From Rhodocollybia butyracea (lineage: Eukaryota; Basidiomycota; Agaricomycetes; Agaricales; Omphalotaceae): DNA of 64,000 bases. The stretch is taken from NCBI GenBank assembly GCA_015501585.1, contig JADNRY010000130.1, positions 62,001-126,000 on the forward strand, given 5' to 3'. The notes beneath the pieces are model-generated. The model had not been told where the DNA came from. It saw only the letters and a program-made list of their open reading frames with translations, and ran no database searches. Below are positions 24,578 through 33,603 of the stretch, one piece after another. Position 1 is the first letter of the stretch. Each line of letters starts with the position of its first letter. The translations under genes were made by a program, and so were the position numbers.

Positions 24578-26920
24578 ATGACCTCTCGAAATCAATCAGA
24601 GAAGTCATATCAGAGTGTGCGCGATCGCGCACATTCCATTCGTGGTGACGTGTCACCACACTCAATCTATTCAGTGGCATCAGCGACTCATTCTGTACGT
24701 GCGTCTGAAGGACGGCACTACAGGCAGGACAAGAGTCCACCTAATGAACAGTCTATGACTATTCGTAAGAAACGGCGAACCCGAGAGGGTTTAAGTGAGA
24801 TTTCTTCTGCGCTACAAGACGTAGCGGCATCACTCGACAAGAGTACGCAAGTACTCAATCGTATTCTCAACATAACTGAGAAATGGGATGCATCTAGCAT
24901 CCGATCTAATGAAGAAAGATCTTCTTCATCGAGAAACAGCAATAGAATCACTATTGCTGCACCCACACCGAGACGGCCTGCCGTCACACCGCCGGTATTG
25001 CACAATGCAGCACCATCTGTTCCTACCGAGGCAAACAACTTGGTACGCCAATGGCGTGAGACTGTGCCCAAGGCACCGTCAGTCCAACAATCACTGTTGG
25101 ACGAACAGTATTCACAAGGGATGACCAAGTCACCCCGTCATGTTCCTGTATTCCGACAGGAATACGCACCAGTGTCAGTAACTATACCGACACCCATCTA
25201 CACATCCCGCATGAGACAGAGTCCCAATGCGGAGGTAGCGTCTCTGACACTGCGAGGTCCCAGGCCATTACCGGTGACCAAATCTTGCTCACCACAAAGC
25301 GCGGTGAACATTAAAAGTGAACCGAAGTTACCTCGTAACTTCAATCAGGTAGTAGCGATACCACCACAGGAAAGTACAATGTACTTCCCTACTGCAAGGG
25401 CGCCAATGGTACCCAATATTATTACACCTCCAGTAGTTGTACCAAACACTACTGGAAATCATTCCAGTATGGGACCGCAACACGGTACCCTTCCGGTAGT
25501 TCCTACTACCATATCCATCGCCCCGGCGACACAAAGTGTTGCCCCTCCAGTAGTACACACTACCATAAGACTGCCCAAATTGCCGCCCAGCAATGCGCCA
25601 GAGCCAAGTTCAATGCCAGTACCAACGGTATTGGCCGAGTTGCAACCACAGCCGCTTCTGTTGGGAGTAGCTAAAGATTGGATGAGTCGCATAGCGATTC
25701 AACGCCAACATAACACCAGTCTCCGAGATTTCGGATTCGCGCCATCTGGGCTTCCCGACCAAATGGTGGGATATAATGTCGACGGAATACCCGTTGATAA
25801 ATTGACTACTCCCAGAGAAATCTGGGATCGATTTTACATTCCACCCGCTGAGTCCTTTCCAGGACCAAGCAATAATGCCGGAGCAAAAGCGCCTAGCAAA
25901 AAATCCCGTGAAGGGGGGAGGAAGCACAAGAGTGCTAAATCCAAAGGCCGCAAACGCAGGCCATGGTCGGATGAATCATCTGACTCTAGTGATACCGAGT
26001 CAAATACTGACTCTTCGTCTGATGCCTCTTGGCTAGACAAATTTGCTACCCGTAAGGGTAAAATTACTCCTAATGAGCGCCGTAAAATACTGCGTTCACT
26101 TGCATCTAAGATGCGAGAAACAACAGGTGACGACGAACGTCGTTCCCGATGGAAACACAAGGTACACAAAGTGTACCGTAAACAAATTCGAGATAAGGTA
26201 GGGAATCCTATCCCTCCCATTGAGAGCCGTAAAGCTCTTAAAGTTCCATCTCCGGAGGTCTATGACGGATCTCCGGATGTCGATGTCTTCGAGCGGTGGC
26301 TAATGTCACTTCTCCAATGGATGGTAGTCAACCGCATGTGCGGTGACGATTACGATGCTACACGGACTGTCGTGCTTGGCATGTTTCTAAAGGGCAAAGC
26401 CCTTGACTGGTATAACGACGAAGTCGCTGGTATACACCGCACTGTCCTTAAGTGGACATTTGAAGGCGCCATCATTGGTGTCTTTGATCGTTGCATCCAA
26501 GCAACGACCATTCATCAAGCTGCACGGCAGTTTGAACTTATTGAGTATTCACCCGATATGGGTGTGAGGGATTATTATTCCTCACTTACACGATGGGCAT
26601 CACGGATGCTCCAAACACCGGATGATGCAACAATGCGGAAACGGTTCATTGAGGGATTACCCTTCAATATTATCAGGCAACTCACAAACGAGGGGATCGT
26701 TCCGGAGTATGCCAAATTAGGAGTGATGGTCAGAGCCGTCACACGCATTGAGGACCACACGGCCCTCACTAAATATTATGTCTCTTCTAGGAATAGAGAC
26801 GATGAACTTGAATCATCAGAACACCCCGATGAGTCGGACACCGAGAACATTAAAAATGTTCTTGAGCCAATCGAGGAGGACACCTCCTTAAGTATCGGAA
26901 AGGATAAACCTTCCGAATGA
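24578..26920 (+). CDS. Retrotransposon Gag protein (780 residues)
   Basis: One uninterrupted frame. Residues 1 to about 540 are low-complexity, rich in Ser, Pro and Arg, with a basic/acidic stretch (KSKGRKRRPWSDESSDSSD) around 455-480. Residues about 555-735 match the retrotransposon gag fold: VYDGSPDVDVFERWL, then GMFLKGKALDWYNDEV, then FDRCI and VRDYYSSLTRWASRM. There is no CCHC zinc knuckle and no pol domain. The DNA of the frame is unusual: about 45 short inverted repeats with arms of 4-9 bases and loops of 0-10 bases follow one another through the whole gene. Examples are 24617-24632, 24642-24659, 24841-24856, 24937-24959, 25082-25102, 25324-25342, 26161-26177 and 26845-26861. Confidence 0.85.
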   Translation: MTSRNQSEKSYQSVRDRAHSIRGDVSPHSIYSVASATHSVRASEGRHYRQDKSPPNEQSMTIRKKRRTREGLSEISSALQDVAASLDKSTQVLNRILNITEKWDASSIRSNEERSSSSRNSNRITIAAPTPRRPAVTPPVLHNAAPSVPTEANNLVRQWRETVPKAPSVQQSLLDEQYSQGMTKSPRHVPVFRQEYAPVSVTIPTPIYTSRMRQSPNAEVASLTLRGPRPLPVTKSCSPQSAVNIKSEPKLPRNFNQVVAIPPQESTMYFPTARAPMVPNIITPPVVVPNTTGNHSSMGPQHGTLPVVPTTISIAPATQSVAPPVVHTTIRLPKLPPSNAPEPSSMPVPTVLAELQPQPLLLGVAKDWMSRIAIQRQHNTSLRDFGFAPSGLPDQMVGYNVDGIPVDKLTTPREIWDRFYIPPAESFPGPSNNAGAKAPSKKSREGGRKHKSAKSKGRKRRPWSDESSDSSDTESNTDSSSDASWLDKFATRKGKITPNERRKILRSLASKMRETTGDDERRSRWKHKVHKVYRKQIRDKVGNPIPPIESRKALKVPSPEVYDGSPDVDVFERWLMSLLQWMVVNRMCGDDYDATRTVVLGMFLKGKALDWYNDEVAGIHRTVLKWTFEGAIIGVFDRCIQATTIHQAARQFELIEYSPDMGVRDYYSSLTRWASRMLQTPDDATMRKRFIEGLPFNIIRQLTNEGIVPEYAKLGVMVRAVTRIEDHTALTKYYVSSRNRDDELESSEHPDESDTENIKNVLEPIEEDTSLSIGKDKPSE

Positions 26921-26940
26921 TTTATTGGTTTATTCCAACG

Positions 26941-27180
26941 CCCAGGTAATATGCCTTACCTGGGCATCACTACTTATCCTCAGCCCGGATTCTCACTGAG
27001 AATCCTCATTAAGCAATACTCGGAAACTTCCGAGTCTGCGCGTTGAACATTCGGACATTTCCGAATCAAATCATGCTCTAGTGGTACGCCCCACTATTGT
27101 TTGATTCGGACAAGTCCGAAAATCTGATGCGCCGCATCAATTAATCCCGTACTTGATACGGGATCATTCTATGTTAAACC
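26941..27180. repeat. Row of unrelated small inverted repeats in the 3' part of the gag-only element
   Basis: After the gag stop codon come 26941-26964 (arms CCCAGGTAA), 26987-27005 (arms GGATTCTC), then CTCGGAAACTTCCGAG, a TTCGGA/TCCGAA set, TGATGCGCCGCATCA and CCCGTACTTGATACGGG. Each has a different arm sequence and a short loop. Confidence 0.8.
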
Positions 27181-27248
27181 AAATTAAAAATGGTTTGGAT
27201 GGTGATGATGTCATTACCATTTTCAATTCACATCCCTGATGTTAATCT

Positions 27249-27260
27249 GGTGGGGGAGGG
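27249..27260 (+). promoter_or_regulatory. Polypurine tract
   Basis: GGTGGGGGAGGG directly before the right LTR, the expected plus-strand primer. Confidence 0.8.
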
Positions 27261-27513
27261 TGTAACGCCTCCGCCTCTCCATAATCACCACTGACCGTAT
27301 CCGGCGATACGGTCATCCTAGACGCTGCCGATAGACCAAACGGTCTATCTTATCATTCTATTTATTATTAATTATATAATAAATCCGTTACTATAAGTAT
27401 CGTACGATTACTTAAGAGTCTAGTTAGTCTTTTACACCGTCGTACACACAATAGTATCCTATTTGTCGTGTTCACCGGTGTTCTTAAGGACTTTGCCCAT
27501 AGGGCGCGTTATA
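27261..27513 (+). repeat. 3' LTR of the gag-only element
   Basis: Almost identical to 24157-24409 and followed by the target duplication AGCTT (27514-27518). Confidence 0.9.
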
Positions 27514-27538
27514 AGCTTGACACGCAATGGGCACATGT

Positions 27539-28856
27539 TCATGATGATACATATGTTGGTGGAGCCGCATCCGATTGTCCATCTCCTGTCCAGTCAAGCT
27601 GAGATTCAAGGCGGTGCATATGTTCCACCATCCTGCCAATGGTAGCCTCCATTTTTACCACCTTTGCCCGCACATCATCCTGGTCTACACTATCCAAGTT
27701 CTGAGTAGAAGAAGCTGGTTGAAGAAGTGATGAGCCTGGAACACTCGAAAGAAAGTTTGACTTGGGATTTTTAGGGGTGGAGATGGCTGCGGCTTCAGTC
27801 TGAAGTATTGGTGTGTGATTAGTTTGGATACGGCGTCCCTTTTCTTGTGTTGGGGATGTTATGCCACTGGGAACAATGTCAATGCCCAAGGCATCAGGTC
27901 CATATCCATGTCTCATGTCTTGTCTCAAAGGGGAGATATGGCCCAATGCCTTCACTTGTTGACGCTGAGAGTCACGTCGACGGTGATACACAATCATGAA
28001 TATGCCGATGCCCGCAGTGAGCACAAGTAGTGATCCAATCACTGCTCCTACGATGGCACCTGTGGAAATTGAGTGCCTTCATGAAAACTTAGTATGGTCG
28101 CTGCTAAAGAATGGATTCTGACATACTTTGATGCAGAGGTACATCAGGAAAAGCCGTTTTTGCCTAGGTGACCCTAGAGTGGCCTAAAGCAAACTAGGTG
28201 ACCTATGAATCCTATGGCATCCTAGGAATTTGGGCTCGTCCCTTGCCAGTAAAGGCTCTTGAGGATTCCCTAGGCAAGCCTAGGTTTGCCCAGGTTTGCC
28301 CAGGTGCTCCTGGGGACTTGCCCTGGGTTTGCCTAGGATACCCTAGGGAATCCTCAAGAGCCTTTACTGGCAAGGGACGAGCCCAAATTCCTAGGTCACC
28401 TAGTTTGCTTTAGGCCACTCTAGGGTCACCTAGGCAAAAACGGCTTTTCCTGATGTATGATTGGCTCCCATTTCTGTCTGGCTTCCACTTGGAACTCCCC
28501 TAAGCAAATGAGTGTTTTTAGGAATTTTGCAAGTGAGGTCTGAGGAGCTATCGAAATGGGAAGTACACAAACGTTGAAGGTGATGAGGTATTTTTAGTGT
28601 CGATGCTAGCGATAGGGCTAACAGTTGTAAGGATGCCTGTAACAATGGATACCCTCACGCGACTTGTAGTACTCACACTAGAGGGCTCTGTATGGGCAAC
28701 AAAAACAGTGGAACCAGCCGCGTTCGTAGTACTTGCACTAGAGGGCTCTGTATGGGTAACAAAAACAGTGGAACCAGCTGCGTTTGTAGTAAGCAGTATA
28801 GACTGTATAGTAGGGGCACTAGTAATCTGAGGGTTATCAGTACTGCTAGTTGACAT
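27539..28856 (-). pseudogene. PPxY membrane-protein family, copy 5, exon 2 split by a MITE
   Basis: Exon 1 is 28573-28856 and its Ser/Thr-rich product contains a tandem repeat (NAAGSTVFVTHTEPSS and NAAGSTVFVAHTEPSS). Intron 28500-28572. Exon 2 starts at 28499 and is interrupted by a 314-bp palindromic MITE (28142-28455) with TA on both sides. After the MITE the exon continues to 28127 (donor GTATGT), and exon 3 is 27539-28076, encoding the span (HSISTGAIVGAVIGSLLVL), helix and APPPTYVSS. Reading into the MITE meets TAG at once. Without the MITE and one TA the frame is open for 292 residues. Unless the MITE is spliced out, the copy is dead. Confidence 0.8.
28142..28455. mobile_element. Palindromic MITE with CATCAGGAAAAG ends
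   Basis: The inverted ends start CATCAGGAAAAGCCGTTTTT and the whole element is close to a perfect palindrome with GCCTAGG repeats in the centre. It is flanked by TA (28140-28141 and 28456-28457), as in Tc1/mariner-type MITEs. A close relative is at 63118-63480. Confidence 0.8.
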
Positions 28857-28936
28857 AGTTTGGTGAAGAGCTGTCTGTTTTTGAGAAATGAATGTAGTCG
28901 GTGACAGTTGGATCCCCAACTCATTCAGAGGGCTGT

Positions 28937-28945
28937 CTTTATATG
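28937..28945 (-). promoter_or_regulatory. TATA box of copy 5
   Basis: CATATAAAGACAGCCC on the minus strand, about 85 bases before the ATG. Confidence 0.55.
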
Positions 28946-29943
28946 GACTATCCATTAATAACTGATGAACATCATGTTCCTGGGAGTACTTCATACAGCC
29001 ACTGAGCAACACTAGTTCTGCAGTGCCTCTTTCGCGCATTGTGAGATGCCACAGCAGTGCTTCTGCAGTGCCAAGGCCTTGGCCCCAGAATTCCGGTACT
29101 GCCACGACTGGGTTTCCTCAAAACAATTGCTCCTCTTCGGAAATTAGGTTCGTTCTTGGGCTGGGGTGCTTGCGATTGCTTGCATTCGTTGGTCTTTGAT
29201 TGGGCTCAGATTAATGCTCAGACTGTCCTTACAGCTAAAGTGTATTTTGGAAAAGGTTCACAGAGAGTGGCTCAGAAGGCATAGAGATGAAGACATGGAA
29301 AGGAGTGACTAGGAAGATACTATGGGACGAATATGTATTGCATTTTATTTCTCCTGTGGCGCGCTACAGTTTACTTTCCTCTTTGCGTTCACTGTAGCTG
29401 CTAGCATGGCTGTGTTGGGCCGTCTGCTCCCCAGCGGGACCCTCACGGTAGAGCCGAGTATGTCAATAATTGAATGATGAGCAATGTCCTTGGTGATGGG
29501 ACACAGAAGTACTAGGATCAGATTCATAGCCCAGCCACTTGAGAGAGCTGGATTTACACAAGTGAGAGCGAGTCAAGGGGTGGGTGTAGTGAGGTACTAG
29601 CAGCATTATGCAGGAGATCTTGAAGGCATGAACTGAAAGCTAATATCGATAGGACTGGATCAGAACACTGATGGATAGAACCATGCGCTTGGCACAGTGA
29701 TCCGAAATGACTTGATGGAAGAGGATTATATTATTGATGGTTGCCGCTACAACAGTCAAGTTTGGTGGTCTGGAGACTTGATTCTTGCTTGATTCATTCG
29801 AGGGAGGTGTCCAGTGCCATTGTTTATATAAAGGTGTTTGAGGCCCCTCTCTGTCATCTGAGTTAAGCTAGCAATGATTTTATTACTGCTCACCCTGCAT
29901 GACCTACTAATCACAGACAGTGTAGTGTAACTTGTATAAGCAC
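28946..29943. repeat. Array spacer block 5, first part
   Basis: Duplicated spacer upstream of copy 5, cut at 29943 by element E2 and continuing at 33604. It shares TATATAAAGG near 29825 and TCACAGACAGTGTAG near 29911 with the other blocks. No gene was found. Confidence 0.5.
29935..29943. repeat. Left 9-bp target duplication of E2
   Basis: TATAAGCAC, repeated at 33604-33612. Confidence 0.85.
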
Positions 29944-29956
29944 CGGCACATAGAAT

Positions 29957-30545
29957 TCCAAGTCTAGCCCACGTCTAGACTCAAGTCTCAAGTCTAATCA
30001 GACTTGACATCACTCAAGTCTCGAGCCATCACTCAAGTCTAATGTATTGATCAATGTAAATGCTGTCATTTACATCGATCATCTAAGTGATGTGAGTTTG
30101 ATTGCAGTTCGCACGGTATATATGGCTGAGATATGGCTCAGTAAGACTTGAATATGATACTACCATACACTAACATACACTAGAGCTCCTATAATGATGT
30201 TGTTCTTACAACGAATTGACATTATTGATGTTGGACAGTGATGGCAATTAAAAACAAGTCTAAGTCAACACACCACCATGAAAATATCTTACCTATACTA
30301 CTTTAATGTTGAACTAAGGATATATATTGGGAAACTTCATACAAGTCTGGTCAAGTCTAGCTAGACTTGGCATTTAGCCAACTCAAGTCTAATTCACTCA
30401 ACTCAAGTCTACTCAAGTCTACTCAAGTCTGGCTTGAGCTCGACTCAAGTCTTGGTCAAGTCTTTGAGTCTAAGTCAAGTCTTGGTCAAACTATCTCTCA
30501 AGTCTTCTCACGTTGTGCTCAAGTCTTACTCAAGTCTTGAACTAC
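29957..30545. repeat. E2 left subterminal AAGTCT repeats
   Basis: Many copies of ACTCAAGTCT and variants, at 29,957-30,045 and 30,340-30,545, with a non-repeat gap between. The right end (33,485-33,600) carries the inverted form AGACTTGAGT. Confidence 0.8.
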
Positions 30546-31664
30546 TGTCATTCTTCACCTTGGCTGTCACATTGTTCACAAGCCAAGGTGATGCGTGAGT
30601 ACACACTCGGTTTGTTGGAGTAAAATGATTAAGTCGCCGAAAGATCACTTCACTCCGGTCTATAGCAGAGAAGCCCTAGCAAACACGCAGGGAAAAATAA
30701 TATTGAACGGTGGTTTAAATAAGCTGCAGCTACGGAGAAATATACGGAGAAATATAAGATAAAACATAAGGTAAAACAGATAAGCTCCACACTGGCGTGC
30801 ACTCCGGGGCAGAATAAACATCTAAAACTACTGGAGAAATATCGGCAAGCAAATCAATTGCACAGCTGATAATATTTCCAACACGGTTCTATACAGTGGT
30901 TTTCAACAGGTGGAGTATATGCCTTCTCCATATCATTGTGGGTTTGAAAACTTGAACTAGTACAAATCTTGCTTAAAACATTCCTAAGTACTTTACAGCT
31001 TGATATAAATAGTGGAGTTACATGAGTATTATAATATTAAAGTCCGTAGGTAGATGTAGAAACCAATTGCCTACCTACAGACAATTGGTAGCTCTGTAGC
31101 TACAAGTTTCAAATACATACATACAATATCATCTTTACTTTCTTGACCCAGAGCCCGGTACTTTCTTGTTGTAATATTGTCACCCTCTTGCCCCCATTTG
31201 TTATGACCCATACCCAAACTATAAGCATATACACATCTTTTTCTATTATTATTAACCAGCTACTACTACTATCATTAAGATTTCTACTTATCATATACAC
31301 TTTACATTCATTACTCATTTTCTCTACATTATTTGGCATAATGTTGCACACATGAACATACTGTTAATCAACTTCGGTTCCACTAGAATGATTGAACACC
31401 AGTCACTGCATGTTACACCATGACATCATTCTACTACTCCGCAGTTATGATGTCATCTTACTGCTCCGCAGTTATGACATCATTCCAGCCCCACAGTTAT
31501 GATTCATTTTTATGATGTCATTCCGCAGCATTTCCTAAATAATACATACTCAACAGTATATAAGGAGGCTAGATTTACCAATGTATAGTAGACGTATTAT
31601 TTTTCTTAAATCCAAACCCCCACTTGTTTGCTGTTATCACTTGTGTGAATCACCAGACCAACTC

Positions 31665-31978
31665 ATTGTATCTTGTTGAGCTATCTCCAAGTTACAATAC
31701 ACATTTATACATCTTGTTGAGCTAACTCCAAGTTGTATCCACTAACATTCACCTGTTGAGCTATCTCCTAGTGAATACTTCTTTAATTGCCACTTGTTGA
31801 GCTATCTCCGAGTTGCAACTTCCTATTACTTGTTGAGCTATCTCCGAGTACTAGACACCACACTCACTACTACTTGTTGAGCCATCTCCGAGTACTAGTT
31901 CTGATTCATATTACTGCTTGTTGAGCTATCTCCGAGGGTAATCATATTATTATTTGTTGAGCTATCTCCAAATAATAA
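31665..31978. repeat. Array of eight hairpins with one shared core and different stems
   Basis: The core CTTGTTGAGCTATCTCCGAG (or close variants) occurs eight times: cores start at 31672, 31713, 31753 (less exact), 31793, 31829, 31873, 31917 and 31953. The core can itself fold (GAG pairs CTC around CTAT; CTTG pairs CAAG or CGAG). Outside the core each copy has its own flanks that are complementary to each other: ATTGTA/TTACAAT, ATACA/TTGTAT, ATTCAC/GTGAAT, TTGC/TGCAA, CTATTA/TACTAG, CTACTA/TACTAG, ATTAC/GGTAAT and TTATTA/TAATAA. In copy 8 the closing pair changed on both sides (TTTG...CAAA). A TATA-like TATATAAGG lies upstream at about 31,556 on the plus strand. Confidence 0.8.
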
Positions 31979-32015
31979 CTTCTGTGAGTTTTGTATTACA
32001 AACTAGTTACTAACT

Positions 32016-33096
32016 TTACTTGAGCCTAGTTGTTTGAGTATATATTTTTTGCCTAGCGGTTTCAACGAACAGAAAGGCTTGCTCTATAATCTCATTAATT
32101 TCTCTTATCATTTTTACTGCTGAGTTACGTACTGTGAAGGTTTGGACGAGACTATTGATCGAGTCATAACACCATTGGATCAACCATGAGCGGGAACCAC
32201 ATGGAATATGCTTGCGCTGCCCTCCACAGGAGCATTCTCCAAGCCATTGAAGCTGAGAGAAAATCTTGGATTGTCCACCAGTTACAGGTCTCATCACAAT
32301 TGAGCAATCATTGTTGTCACAGCTCAAAACACCCAAACATGTCCTATGAGACACTCGGCCCCCTTGCATGGTGGATGAGTTGAAAGATCCTTTGGTACCA
32401 TTGTATGAGCTGGTCTGTGTAGCCTATTATGCTCATAATACTGGTGTGGGACATCCACAGTAAAAGGATGATTAGGCCAAGCTGGCCAGTGGCCTTCATT
32501 GAGGAGCTCAACTGAGGTTACAATCACCCCTTCATCAAAATGAGTCTCAGAATGAGGTTGAGGTTGCACTGGGACAAATGAAGTAGGTTTGGCTGGCCAT
32601 GACATATCTGCAATAGGAACATCAGTCCAGTGCTGAGGCTTTACAGTTGAGCCTGGTTGTTGAGTTATGCCAGTATTTATGGGTTGAGTAGTTGCAGAAA
32701 TCAGCTGAGACCCAATGATATTGCCTGCAAAATTCAAAGCACAATCACCATGTACATTACAGATTACACATACCATATGCATCAAAGACAGGAAGGAACT
32801 TGGCACCTGGTTGAGCAACAGCTGTGCTTGGGATATTTGGCGCCGGTGGTTTGTCCGGGTCATTATCAGATATATAACCTGAAAGAAAGTCTCGAATTTT
32901 ACGGGCACACTTCTTGCCAACCCATTTCTAGCCAGCAATACAGTAAGAAATTAACGCTACAACTGTTCAACAAATTGAGGAAACTCACAACGTGCTGCAT
33001 GCTGAAAGACTTGATAACAGAAAGATAGTCAAGGATAGGAACGGGGATTTCATCCAGAACACTAGTCGAGCCCTTATACCAATTGATAGTGATCAT
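32016..33096 (-). pseudogene. GCM/WRKY-type zinc-cluster protein gene in E2 (frameshifted)
   Basis: Proposed exons are 32989-33096 (MITINWYKGSTSVLDEIPVP), 32774-32927 (KWVGKKCARKIRDFL then GYISDNDPDKPPAPNIP), and 32016-32724. The third exon reads GHWPAWPNHPFTVDVPHQYY in one frame and, after a shift near 32,350, CLGVLSCDNNDCSIVMRP in another, then CSCGGQRKHIPC. The order Cys-x5-Cys-x4-Cys...Arg-Pro...Cys-x-Cys...His-x2-Cys is the zinc cluster of WRKY-GCM1 type domains, known from Mutator-like transposases and basidiomycete proteins. The frame ends at TTRLK. A DDE core is absent, so the product could at most bind DNA. The frameshift could be an unrecognised intron. Confidence 0.5.
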
Positions 33097-33484
33097 TCCG
33101 TTTCGGAGAGGTGACCCTACACCACAAGTCTCGAATTTAGAAGTCCGACTGGAGGCGCATCACAGCATTTTATTACGGAACATGCACCTCATGCAACAAT
33201 AAAGAACAAACATGCATCCTTCTTCTCATGAAGATGGAACAGCATAACATTAGTCTATTATGTATTACAGAAGGTCGGGACTTGAAACCGTTGAGTATTG
33301 ACTTGGGCAATCCATTGGACACAATGGGTAGCTAATTGATGGCATTGATTAGCTCACATTGAATTCAAATATAGCGCACAACGGTAAATGAATGGACTAT
33401 TCCCGTTGTCATTGGCAACCGATGATAACGGTTTTGGCAAACATTGAGGGGGTGCACTCGTTTGCACAAGACTTGCATTTTGCG

Positions 33485-33600
33485 ACTTGAGTCAGACTTG
33501 AGTTGATTCATTTGAGACTTGAATAAGACTTGTAATTTACTTAGACTTGAGACTTGAGTCAAGACTTGAGACTTGGGTGTAAGACTTGGAATTATACAGT
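33485..33600. repeat. E2 right subterminal repeats
   Basis: Repeats of GACTTGAGTCA and AGACTTGAGACTTG, the inverted form of the left-end repeats. Confidence 0.75.
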
Positions 33601-33603
33601 CCG

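Larger units (their letters stand above)
24157..27513 (+). mobile_element. Gag-only LTR retroelement (3,357 bp)
   Basis: Two 253-bp direct repeats (24157-24409 and 27261-27513) start TGTAACGCC and end GCGCGTTATA. They flank one long gag reading frame with no protease, reverse transcriptase or integrase. The insertion is bounded by AGCTT on both sides. By eye the LTRs differ at only about one base (CCGCCG against CTGCCG near 24,221/27,325), so it is young. A purine tract precedes the right LTR. It must borrow pol functions in trans. It lies about 20 bases beyond the stop codon of copy 5. Confidence 0.9.
29944..33603. mobile_element. E2: 3,660-bp terminal-inverted-repeat element with 9-bp target duplication
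   Basis: The ends are CGGCACATAGAATTCCAAGT (left) and CGGACTGTATAATTCCAAGT (right, reverse complement). The flanks are TATAAGCAC at 29935-29943 and 33604-33612. Subterminal runs of AAGTCT/ACTCAAGTCT fill both ends. Inside is a minus-strand gene with a GCM/WRKY-type zinc cluster, a domain known from Mutator-like transposases, but no DDE core was seen. A Mutator-like, non-autonomous origin is likely. The middle part 30,560-31,400 holds no feature I can support. Confidence 0.85.

Noticed and set aside
24718..25927. Several minus-strand open frames opposite gag
   Set aside because: They are shadows of the gag frame; the inverted repeats make opposite-strand frames longer than expected by chance.
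31411..32000. Solo LTR carrying the hairpin array (TGTTACACC...TTGTATTACA)
   Set aside because: The ends look LTR-like but the flanking five bases (CTGCA and AACTA) do not match, and no partner LTR exists in the window.
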